Shown here piece after piece: positions 8,378 to 15,456 of a stretch of DNA of 64,000 nt (position 1 is its first letter; the number at the start of each line of letters is the position of its first letter). The notes beneath the pieces were generated by a model that was given only the letters and a program-made list of their open reading frames with translations, was not told the origin of the DNA and made no database searches. The DNA is taken from the NCBI GenBank assembly GCA_035634255.1, contig DASQDI010000061.1, forward strand, positions 1 to 64,000, written 5' to 3'. The position numbers and the translations under genes were made by a program. Origin of the DNA: DATLMR01 sp035634255. GTDB taxonomy: Bacteria; Acidobacteriota; Blastocatellia; UBA7656.

Positions 8378-10057
8378 TCACCGGCAGCTACACGCCCCTT
8401 CCAATATGTTCCTGTCTATTATCGTAAACGTTCGCTTGAGTGAAAACACCTGGATTGAACCAGTAGCCCTTTTTGTGCTCCCATCGATCTTCACTAACAC
8501 CCTGCGGTCGGCCGTGTTGTGTTGGAGTGTTATGACGGAACCTTTAACGGTTATTGTCCCCCTCCCGACGACTACTACCTCTGTGCCGCAGATGTTGAAT
8601 TGGTAATCACCGGTGACTGAGTTGACCCTCAATAAACTGCCGTTACTCTCATCCTGTAGGCACACGTCGAAGGCTGTAACCACAGTCACCGTGAAGCTGC
8701 AACTCGCTGTGTCGCCCGAAGAGTCTGCGGCGGTGCAGGTGACCGTCGTAGTGCCCACGGGGAAGATCGACCCCGAAGCGGGGGAGCAGATCACCGTCGC
8801 GCCCGCGGAGCCGCCGGAACTCGTGACGGTGAAGTTGACCACCGCGCAAGGCGTAGCGGGGCAGAGATTCTCCACGGCCATGACCGTGACCGCGGGCGGG
8901 CAGTCGATGCTGATGGGCGGCGTGTTTAAACAGCCCGCAGGGGGGAACGCGGCGACGCCGGGCGCCGGGGACGAGCCCACAGGCAAAGCAGAACCCGCCG
9001 CAGGCATCAGTGCTCCATTGCTGCCGATGCCGAAGACGCTGAGAGTGCCATTCGTGTTGTTCACGTATAGAAATCTTCCGGCCTGGTCTGTCGCCATTTG
9101 CAGAGGCTCGCTGCCTCCTGGATTATCGAATGGCGACCCAATTACCTCGGCGAGTGTTCCATCCGGGGCGACGCTAAACACGGTTATGGTGTTGCTGAGC
9201 TGGTTGCTCACGAACAAGAATCGGTCGTCCGGGCTAAGCACGACGACATTGGAATTGAGGCCCCCGCCCGTCATAGCGCCCAAGAATACAAGGCTCCCAT
9301 CTGGCTGGATGCCGTAGACACCCAGGCTGCTAGAGCCTAAAACCCCTTCCCCGGCAAAAAGCAGACTATTCGTACAGTTTATGTCTATGCCGGCGATAGA
9401 CCCTGCAGCTGGCGCAGGGAAAGGCGAGCCGGGCACGGGCGTGAGCACGCCGTTAGCTCCTAAGCTGAAGACCGCAAGCCTGTCATTGCCGACAAGGGCG
9501 ACGGCCAAGAGCCTTCCGTCAGGGCTGACCTCAATGTCGTTTGGAGTCAACCCGCCGGCCGGGAAGGGAGAGCCGGGCACGGGCGTGAGCGACCCATTCG
9601 ACCCGATGCTAAATACTGTGAGGTTGTTTGAGTCTGAATTTGCCACTATTAAGAACCTTCCGTCAGGGGTGCATTCAACGGACCCGCCATTCGTGTCCGT
9701 TGCTCCGCCGGTAGGGAATGGCGAGCCGGGGATCAGAGCGAGGATGCCTGTGTTCGGGTCGATGTCGAACCCCGTAACGTCGCTGCTGGCAGGGTTGACA
9801 ACATACAGTCGGTTTCCCGCCGCGCAGGTGCTCGCCCGGTCGGCGGCGAAAGAGCCGCCGCCACGACCAGACCCGCCCGTAGGGAAGGTGCCGATTAGGC
9901 TTAGAGTGCCGGTCGGCGACACCGCGAAGGCGCTGACCGTATTAGGGCCGGCCGTGTTGTTGTTCACATAGACGAAGTTCTGCGCACGGGCACTCTCCGT
10001 GAAAATGGTCATAAGGGAGCAACTAATAAGCAGGCACCGCAATATGGCTGGCTTCAT
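8378..10057 (-). CDS. Secreted lactonase-type beta-propeller protein with HYR domain
   Basis: 559 residues with a signal peptide (CLLISCSLMTIFTESARAQ). Residues about 28-375 are repeats of about 50-60 residues with SPDGRFLxVANxxSNxLTVFxIGxNGxLTPVPGSPFP, the pattern of YVTN/lactonase beta-propellers. Residues about 380-460 form a HYR-like Ig domain (CPPAVTV, PVGTTTVTCTAADSSGDTASCSFTVTV). The last 95 residues (VCLQDESNGSLL to GACSCR) match in pattern the two repeats of the protein at 10454-11188, notably TGDYQF, GRGTI and DRN..EGAC. Probably exported. Despite the family name, enzymatic lactonase activity is not implied; the architecture suggests binding or surface display. It is transcribed divergently from 10454 across a 396-bp gap that contains a tandem repeat. 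Confidence 0.82.
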   Translation of the reverse strand: MKPAILRCLLISCSLMTIFTESARAQNFVYVNNNTAGPNTVSAFAVSPTGTLSLIGTFPTGGSGRGGGSFAADRASTCAAGNRLYVVNPASSDVTGFDIDPNTGILALIPGSPFPTGGATDTNGGSVECTPDGRFLIVANSDSNNLTVFSIGSNGSLTPVPGSPFPAGGLTPNDIEVSPDGRLLAVALVGNDRLAVFSLGANGVLTPVPGSPFPAPAAGSIAGIDINCTNSLLFAGEGVLGSSSLGVYGIQPDGSLVFLGAMTGGGLNSNVVVLSPDDRFLFVSNQLSNTITVFSVAPDGTLAEVIGSPFDNPGGSEPLQMATDQAGRFLYVNNTNGTLSVFGIGSNGALMPAAGSALPVGSSPAPGVAAFPPAGCLNTPPISIDCPPAVTVMAVENLCPATPCAVVNFTVTSSGGSAGATVICSPASGSIFPVGTTTVTCTAADSSGDTASCSFTVTVVTAFDVCLQDESNGSLLRVNSVTGDYQFNICGTEVVVVGRGTITVKGSVITLQHNTADRRVLVKIDGSTKRATGSIQVFSLKRTFTIIDRNILEGACSCR

Positions 10058-10271
10058 TCCTTCACCTGTTCCTTGTTCATGTCTGACCCAACTGAGGCGT
10101 AGAAGATAACAACGATTCTGGAGTTCCCTCCACGGTTATTGCCTGAGCAGTAAAGGAGGTGGGTGTCCGGAGATTAAAAGAGCGAGTCAGCCATTGTAAC
10201 AGGGGGAGATAAAGGCACAAAGTGATTGTGCCTTGGTAGGTCTCAAGGACTAACGTAAAAGCTGGCGCAAC

Positions 10272-10342
10272 GACTCGCAAGTTCCCCTCGGATACTGATG
10301 AGGGTGATGTGACTCATAAGTTCCCCTCTGACAGTGACGAGG
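10272..10342. repeat. Two imperfect 32-bp direct repeats, 39-bp period
   Basis: Units 10272-10303 and 10311-10342 match at 26 of 32 positions. Both contain AAGTTCCCCTC followed after about 10 nt by GAGG, so each unit can fold into a small CCTC...GAGG hairpin. They lie between two divergent genes that encode the same secreted domain. Either tandem operators or structured leader RNA would fit; no function can be assigned. Nothing else is evident in 10058-10453. Confidence 0.6.
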
Positions 10343-10453
10343 CAGGTATTTAGAGAATGGCATGCAAATTGCTAAAAGTTAAGAGTCCCCACTTACATCA
10401 TAGTGGATAAAATTACGAACAAAGGGAGCCGGGCAACCGGCTTGGGAGAATTT

Positions 10454-11188
10454 ATGAGAAAAATGAGTATATTTTTAGGCTTGGTATGTTTGCTTGCAGT
10501 TGTATCTCTTTCCGCTCGCGGCCAAAGCGGGCAGGAAGTTTGTCTCGTAAATGAAACAGACGGCAGTAAACTTGTTCTATTCCTTAACACGGGCGCTTTC
10601 AAGTACGTCGGCAGCGATGGGTTTGCCACGTCGGGAACCGGGCAGGTGAAGACGAACGGCTGCGTGGCGTCGCTTAACGGCGCTACCGCCGATGCAACCG
10701 TGGTGGCGGACGTGAACCTATGCGACCGCGCAGGGAAGGCCAGTATACAGGTGACGAGCCCCCAGTTCGCCGGCCAGCGAACCGTTATCGACTCGAATCT
10801 AGGTGATAACGGCTGCGTCTCCGCGGCCCCTCCCGACGGGGGTGGTACGGTTGAGGAACCGTCCGCATCCGGTGAATGGGTCACCTTGCAGGATGCCGAC
10901 AGCTTCCTCGTCTTTCATACCCTGACTGGCGCTTACAAGTACACCAACTGCGGGGACGGGACGGTCTTTAGCGGGACCGGCCAGATAAAGAGGAATGGCT
11001 GCGAAGTCGCGCTGGAAGACATAAGCACCAGTTCCAGGGTTGTCGCTTCCGTTAACGTTTGCGAGCACACGGGCAAAGCGTCGGTGGAAGTCTTCCAGAC
11101 GGTTAAATCGACCACTACCCCGACGATGAGCGACGTTATTTCCGATACCAACATGCAGGACAATACCGGCGCGTGCTCCGCTAAGTAG
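10454..11188 (+). CDS. Secreted protein with two copies of an uncharacterised ~95-residue domain
   Basis: 244 residues from ATG 10454 with GGGAGA upstream. N-terminal signal peptide (SIFLGLVCLLAVVSLSARG). The mature part consists of two homologous domains: VCLVNETDGSKL to NGCVS, then VTLQDADSFLVF to TGACS, joined by a short Pro/Gly linker (PPDGGGTVEEPSASG). Shared positions include TGA(F/Y)KY, a GTGQ(V/I)K...NGC motif, VVA.VN.C...GKAS(I/V)(Q/E)V and D.N..DN..C. The same domain closes the divergent propeller protein at 8378-10057. Paired Cys residues suggest disulfides and a periplasmic or extracellular location. I recognise no named family. A clear terminator follows. Confidence 0.7.
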   Translation: MRKMSIFLGLVCLLAVVSLSARGQSGQEVCLVNETDGSKLVLFLNTGAFKYVGSDGFATSGTGQVKTNGCVASLNGATADATVVADVNLCDRAGKASIQVTSPQFAGQRTVIDSNLGDNGCVSAAPPDGGGTVEEPSASGEWVTLQDADSFLVFHTLTGAYKYTNCGDGTVFSGTGQIKRNGCEVALEDISTSSRVVASVNVCEHTGKASVEVFQTVKSTTTPTMSDVISDTNMQDNTGACSAK

Positions 11189-11211
11189 AAGACAGATTAA
11201 CACCAGAAGTT

Positions 11212-11241
11212 AAAAGGCTGGGGCGATTGCTCCAGCCTTTT
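11212..11241 (+). terminator. Rho-independent terminator
   Basis: AAAAGGCTGGGGC pairs with GCTCCAGCCTTTT around a GATT loop (11212-11241, one G-T pair) and continues into further T residues. It starts 23 nt after the stop of the two-domain secreted protein gene. Confidence 0.85.
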
Positions 11242-11330
11242 TCAACGGATTCGTTCATTATTTAGAGATCGGTTGAGCCATCGTAGCCGAATGACCACAC
11301 CCTAAGAGGGGAGAGCTTGAGGGAGAGGAA

Positions 11331-11409
11331 CTCGCCGCTGCTTGGGCACGCGGCGAGTAATCTCTGGTAGATTTTTCTTAATGCGAACACCTCAGATGGA
11401 TCGTTAGAC
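11331..11409 (-). repeat. Possible attC-like site after the glycolipid-binding gene (one core box)
   Basis: On the minus strand the box GTCTAAC (11409-11403) fits RYYYAAC and contains the TAA stop of the gene at 11404-11976. It is followed by a palindromic core in which CTCGCCGC (11331-11338) pairs with 11350-11357, flanked by a second imperfect AGAG/CTCT stem. The opposite core box is not clear. It resembles the better sites at 37323 and 41122 but is degenerate. Confidence 0.4.
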
Positions 11410-11976
11410 GGCCTCCTCCGTCTCCCAGATGTTCGGGTAGTTGGTCACGAACCCTTCTTCGTTCACACTCAATTCTGCTACAAACCTCCCTCCACCGCTC
11501 TCATACCGGTAGCTCGTTTCATCTATTCTCCGGTACACCTGCTCTAGCGGCTCAAGTCTGAAACTCGGGAACCGAAGCCATGCTGCTCGCACCTCCGCCT
11601 CCTGCCCCACGGCCAGTCCCAGCCGGCGAATCGGCAGCAGGTTGGTCGATGGGCTGAAGTTCAAGTCCAAGTCAATGCACCCTGCAACGTCCGGATAATC
11701 CTTCTCGTTCAGCCGCCAACTCTGATCAGGGCTGACGGCAAGCCGGATTTCTATCAAGCTATTTCCGACCCAACCGGCAACTTTTGCGGACAGGGTGTGC
11801 CAGCGCGAATCGCATACGATCTGGTAATCGAGCCGACACGGTTGCTGATTATGGGAGAAGACGGCGGTTCCTTGTAGATGCCAAGATTGAGTTTGAAAGA
11901 AAAGGAGCGAGGACTCATGGCCTGGGTGATCGAGCCTTCGCCAGAGTATGGAATGGTTTGTCAGATTCTTCTTCAT
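11404..11976 (-). CDS. Putative glycolipid-binding family protein
   Basis: 190 residues. Sequence features match the putative glycolipid-binding family (Pfam PF06475): the opening ILWRRLDHPGHESSLLF, LQGTAVFSHNQQPCRLDYQIVCDSRW, then GCIDLDLNFSPSTNLLPIRRLGL and a C-terminal beta-rich end with YRYES..GRFVAELSVNEEGFV. No signal peptide, so probably cytoplasmic. The biochemical role of the family is poorly known. The TAA stop lies inside a GTCTAAC box, as is typical of integron cassette genes, and the gene shares strand with the other candidate cassette genes in this window. Confidence 0.8.
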   Translation of the reverse strand: MKKNLTNHSILWRRLDHPGHESSLLFFQTQSWHLQGTAVFSHNQQPCRLDYQIVCDSRWHTLSAKVAGWVGNSLIEIRLAVSPDQSWRLNEKDYPDVAGCIDLDLNFSPSTNLLPIRRLGLAVGQEAEVRAAWLRFPSFRLEPLEQVYRRIDETSYRYESGGGRFVAELSVNEEGFVTNYPNIWETEEAV

Positions 11977-12062
11977 GACAGGTAATTATTTTAGCGAGGA
12001 GTCCCCTGCCCGTCTAACGACAGGCACATTGGGCGTACGAAGGCTGTTTAATTTTCGCCCGT

Positions 12063-12635
12063 TCAGTCGCGTCTCGGCTCGTAGTTAAGAACAACAATCC
12101 CGCAGTCAAATGCTCTGGATTTTACTAATGTCAGATTTTGTTTGTCCTCAAGTTCTTTGAAAATTGCCATCCCGTTACCAATCGCAGTCGGATTAACGAA
12201 TAAATGAAACTCGTCGATCAGCCCGTGTTTGATTAGAGCCGATACAAAGGTCGCACCGCCATAAGCGATGATGTCTTTACCGTCTTTTTTTTTCAGGCGG
12301 GCGATTTCGTCAACAAGGTTGCCTTTTGCTAAAACGGTATTGTCCCATCCTGACTCGTCTAGCGTTTTGGTAAAAACGACTTTGGGTGTGTCCGTAAATT
12401 TCTTACCGGATGTAAATGCCGGGTCATCCGGATTTGCGGCCACGGTAGACCAGTAAGGGATGAACCCTTCGGCAAGTTTTCGCCCGAGGATAATGCAGTC
12501 AACAGGTTCAGTTACGTCGTTGACATATTGTTTTAACTCATCGTCCCAATCCCACACCATAAAGTCCATTTCGCCATTTGGCCCCGCAATGTACCCGTCA
12601 ACGGCCATCTGTACTTGAAGTTTTAATTTTCTCAT
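12063..12635 (-). CDS. RibD C-terminal/dihydrofolate reductase-like family protein
   Basis: 190 residues. The N-terminal strand LKLQVQMAVDGYIAGPNGEMDFMVWDWDDEL and the later motifs ILGRKLAEGF, VVFTKTL, DIIAYGGATFVSALIKHGLIDEFHLFVNPTAIGNGMAIF are those of the RibD C-terminal (yyaP/yyaP-like) domain related to dihydrofolate reductase. NADPH-dependent reduction is expected from the fold; the substrate is unknown and it is unlikely to replace true DHFR. Members are frequent in integron cassettes. It is bordered upstream on its own strand by the 92-bp attC-like element at 12696-12787; a GTCTAAC at 12012-12018 lies in the gap to the next gene. Confidence 0.85.
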   Translation of the reverse strand: MRKLKLQVQMAVDGYIAGPNGEMDFMVWDWDDELKQYVNDVTEPVDCIILGRKLAEGFIPYWSTVAANPDDPAFTSGKKFTDTPKVVFTKTLDESGWDNTVLAKGNLVDEIARLKKKDGKDIIAYGGATFVSALIKHGLIDEFHLFVNPTAIGNGMAIFKELEDKQNLTLVKSRAFDCGIVVLNYEPRRD

Positions 12636-12695
12636 CGCCCTGTTTTCCTTCGTTATGAAATTGTCTCGCCTTTGCTAATCTGCTCCAGCGAAGCC

Positions 12696-12787
12696 GCCTG
12701 ACGTCCCGTATCGGCGGGCGCGTGCTGAGGCGCTGGATAGCCCGATCAAGCTGACCGCACGCGCTCCGTTGCACACGATTATTAGAT
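12696..12787 (-). repeat. attC-like site, 92 bp, degenerate boxes
   Basis: Top strand runs from GCCTGAC (12696-12702, one mismatch to RYYYAAC) to ATTAGAT (12781-12787, one mismatch to GTTRRRY). GGGCGCGTGC (12716-12725) is nearly complementary to CACGCGCTCC (12758-12767), giving the folded-arm layout of attC. The length matches the 90-93 bp of the sites at 14777, 35595, 37323 and 41122. The remaining 12788-13172 has no gene; it holds small hairpins (CCCGG/CCGGG at 12939-12952, CCCAC/GTGGG near 12964-12978). Confidence 0.5.
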
Positions 12788-13172
12788 TCTGGCCTAGTCA
12801 AAGTCCTTGTCAACATCCTTAACGGACCCCGACTAGATCACGGGCGCCCGCGCTGGGGCTACAAGCGCTGATAGGAAGCTCGACCCCCTTTTGGAGTAAA
12901 TCGAGTTGAGCTAGTCGTCACGGGGCAGCTAAAATCTCCCCGGTAATCCGGGCGTCGCTATGGCCCACAAAAAGTGGGTTTCGCTTTGGATTTGCCGGCG
13001 GAGATAGAGCAAACAATAAGCATTGCGCCGAATGAGTCTATGCCTTGGGATAAATAATGGCCAAGCGCATTTCTATATTCTCAGGTAGATCCTCGTGCCC
13101 GTGAGATTGCCGGTAGATACTTACCTGACCTGAAGCGACCGATGTACCGTCTCTAGCAGGGAGGCTTACGTC

Positions 13173-14693
13173 ATGAAAGTCCAGGCCAGATTAGTTCTTT
13201 TCATTCTCTTGCCCTCTCTTATTTTCGTCTTTCCCGCCTGCGAGCGGTTCAGAAAGCCGGAGATGCCGGAGGTTGATACGATTGACCGCCGTTCGAACCT
13301 GCCGATGGTCGAGCCGATCCAGCGCGACCTCGCAAGTATTAAGGAGCGCGGCACGCTGACCGTTCTGGCCCCTTACAACTCCACGACCTATTTTCTTTAC
13401 CGTGGCGAACCGCTCGGCTATGAGTTCGAGTTGCTGCGCTCATTTGCCGAAGCGCAGGGCGTCGCGCTGAAAGTCATCGTCGTCACGGACCCGAAAAGCC
13501 TCTTCCCTTTGCTCAATAGCGGCGATGGCGACATCATCGCCGCGAGGCTGGTTCCCACCGACGAGGGCAAGCAGCATGTCTCTTTCACCAATGCTCTGTA
13601 CCACACCGAGCCGGCGCTCGTGCAGCAGGAAAGGCCCGCGACGGCCACAGACCCGGTAAGAGAGAAGGCCCTCCAACCCGGCCCCCACGAAGAGTTGCCG
13701 GAGATTGAAATTCAAGCGCGGCTCATCACGAGGCCGTCCCAACTTGCAAACAAGACGGTCCATCTACCCGAACAATCTCCCTATGACCAGACGATCATCG
13801 AACTGTCCGATAGCATCTCAGGCGACATTCATGTCATAGAGATGGGCGGTGCGATCCAGGACGAGGCGCTGGCCCAGAAGGTCGCTAAGGGGGAGATTGA
13901 TTTCACCGTCATGCAAGGGAACCTCGCCGAGTTGAAAGAGTCTGAGTTCACGAACCTGAAGGTTCGCCCTATCGTCGGGCGGTCGCACAGCGTCGCGTGG
14001 GCAGTCAGGAAGAACGCACCCGAGCTGATGAACGCGCTCAATGGCTGGGTCGAAGAGAAACAAAACGGGTCGCTATTCGACCGGCTCTATCAGAAATATT
14101 TTAAAGATCGGAGGAGTTACAAGGAGCGCGTTGACAGCAAGTACCTCACTTCCAGGACCGGCAAACTCTGTGAGTACGACGAGCTGCTGAAACAGCATGC
14201 GCCCGAACTGAACTGGGACTGGCGCCTGCTGGCCTCGCAAGCGTTTCAGGAATCACGCTTCAAACCTGAAGCGCGCTCCTGGGCGGGAGCGACGGGGCTG
14301 CTTCAACTGATGCCCCGCACGGCGGAAGAGTACGGGGTCAAAAACTCGCGCGACCCGGAGGAGAACGTGCAAGGAGCCGTCCGATTCCTCCAGTGGCTGA
14401 CGGAGCGCTGGTCCAAGCGCATCCCGGACGAAGTCGAACGGCTGAAATTCATTCTGGCTTCGTACAACTGCGGCGCGGGGCATGTCGAGGATGCGCAGCG
14501 CCTGACGGAGAAGTACGGAGGGAACCCGGAAGTATGGGAAGATGTCTCCTACTGGCTGCTGCAAAAGTCGACGCAGCAATACTCCACCGATCCGGTCGTA
14601 AAGTTCGGTTTCTGTAGAGGGCTCGAACCTGTCAACTATGTCAGGTTGATACTCGAACGCTACGATCACTACAGGCAGTTTGTCGCCAACTAA
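13173..14693 (+). CDS. MltF-like lytic transglycosylase with solute-binding domain
   Basis: 506 residues from ATG 13173 with GGGAGG at 13159-13164. The N-terminus is an export signal ending in a lipobox-like FPAC, so the protein is probably a lipoprotein. Residues about 50-320 form a family-3 solute-binding domain (IKERGTLTVLAPYNSTTYFLYRGEPLGYEFELLRSFAE is diagnostic), and residues about 335-500 are an SLT lytic transglycosylase domain with catalytic Glu360 in FQESRF, then GATGLLQLMPRTA and ASYNCGAGHV. It cleaves the glycan strand of peptidoglycan, with the first domain as a regulatory module as in MltF. It lies between minus-strand cassette-like genes and is the only plus-strand gene from 11.2 to 18 kb. 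Confidence 0.88.
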   Translation: MKVQARLVLFILLPSLIFVFPACERFRKPEMPEVDTIDRRSNLPMVEPIQRDLASIKERGTLTVLAPYNSTTYFLYRGEPLGYEFELLRSFAEAQGVALKVIVVTDPKSLFPLLNSGDGDIIAARLVPTDEGKQHVSFTNALYHTEPALVQQERPATATDPVREKALQPGPHEELPEIEIQARLITRPSQLANKTVHLPEQSPYDQTIIELSDSISGDIHVIEMGGAIQDEALAQKVAKGEIDFTVMQGNLAELKESEFTNLKVRPIVGRSHSVAWAVRKNAPELMNALNGWVEEKQNGSLFDRLYQKYFKDRRSYKERVDSKYLTSRTGKLCEYDELLKQHAPELNWDWRLLASQAFQESRFKPEARSWAGATGLLQLMPRTAEEYGVKNSRDPEENVQGAVRFLQWLTERWSKRIPDEVERLKFILASYNCGAGHVEDAQRLTEKYGGNPEVWEDVSYWLLQKSTQQYSTDPVVKFGFCRGLEPVNYVRLILERYDHYRQFVAN

Positions 14694-14776
14694 AGAATTG
14701 ACCCAGCCTCTTGCACAAATAAGGTACTGGATATGGCGCTCGGTTTAGCCTTTTGAACATACTTTAGAGGGAGAAC

Positions 14777-14869
14777 ATATAACGTCTCGCATCACTCGGA
14801 CCATGTGCAGTACTGAAAGAAACTATATGAAATTCGCCTCGCGGCCTCCGCTGCCTGCGGCTGTTAGGC
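14777..14869 (-). repeat. attC-like site, 93 bp
   Basis: Top strand runs from ATATAAC (14777-14783, one mismatch to RYYYAAC) to GTTAGGC (14863-14869, exact GTTRRRY). The left arm TAACGTCTCGCATCACTCGG resembles the left arms of the sites at 35595 and 37323, and the right arm CGCGGCCTCCGCTGCCTGCG resembles that at 35595. On the minus strand it starts 8 nt after the GNAT stop codon, the normal position of attC behind a cassette gene. Confidence 0.6.
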
Positions 14870-14877
14870 GTCGCCCC

Positions 14878-15411
14878 TTACTCAATCACCCGAGAAAAAA
14901 AAAGGGCAATCTCCCCCCCTCCGACATCCCTCTCATCATACAGCCGTGTATCTAGCCCGCACCACTCGAACCCTACCCGTTCGTAAAACCGGACCGCCCC
15001 ATAGTTGATCGTCTGCGTTTCTACCCACAAGCATCGAGCCTTGCGGCGGCGGGCCTCACTTAACGCCGACTCCACCATTGCGCGTCCCGCGCCAAGCCCG
15101 CGAGATGATGGCGCGAGGTACAAGTGTTCCAGGTTCGCCCGCCGATTCCACTCCCCGATTCTCATCGCGGCTAGCCCCACAACTACTCCACTGTCCTCGG
15201 CTATCTGCGCCCAATCCAACGTCGGAAGTGTATCGAGGTCGTCTGCCAGCCGGTATGACTTACTCACGGGCGGCGAGACCACGACGTCTTCGAGATTGAA
15301 CGACCGATCCGTTCGCTGAAGGCGATACACGCGGTCAGTTGTAAAGGAGGTGTCGAGAGTCGCTAGGGATGCCCGGTCATCCGGCCAGCGCAATGGGCGA
15401 AATCCGATCAT
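14878..15411 (-). CDS. GNAT family N-acetyltransferase
   Basis: 177 residues from the ATG at 15411, preferred because GAGAGGGA lies just upstream; an in-frame ATG at 15441 would add 10 residues. GNAT fold: motif A in LEHLYLAPSSRGLGAGRAMVESAL (acetyl-CoA binding, R/Q-x-x-G-x-G/A variant RGLGAG), followed by ARCLWVETQTINYGAVRFYERVGFEWCGLDTRLY, the typical motif B. It transfers an acetyl group from acetyl-CoA to an unknown amine; it shares the VETQ...A..FYER pattern of streptothricin- and aminoglycoside-type acetyltransferases, so a resistance role is possible but not shown. The attC-like site at 14777-14869 follows directly on the same strand. Confidence 0.85.
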   Translation of the reverse strand: MIGFRPLRWPDDRASLATLDTSFTTDRVYRLQRTDRSFNLEDVVVSPPVSKSYRLADDLDTLPTLDWAQIAEDSGVVVGLAAMRIGEWNRRANLEHLYLAPSSRGLGAGRAMVESALSEARRRKARCLWVETQTINYGAVRFYERVGFEWCGLDTRLYDERDVGGGEIALFFSRVIE

Positions 15412-15456
15412 GAGTGATCCCTCTCGCTTTGGGTTAGGCATCGGTTTCCCGACCCA

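Noticed and set aside
8349..8388. Two short hairpins near the end of the propeller gene considered as a terminator
   Set aside because: One overlaps the stop codon and neither has a T-run in the right orientation; both stems are only 6 bp.
12012..12052. GTCTAAC...GTTTAAT considered as a complete attC between the RibD-like and glycolipid-binding genes
   Set aside because: Only 41 bp long and without the paired arms; at best a single surviving box.
15433..15439. GTTAGGC at the start of the GNAT gene considered as an attC box
   Set aside because: No partner box or complementary arm is found at 60-120 bp on either side; the bases are the first codons of an extended GNAT frame.
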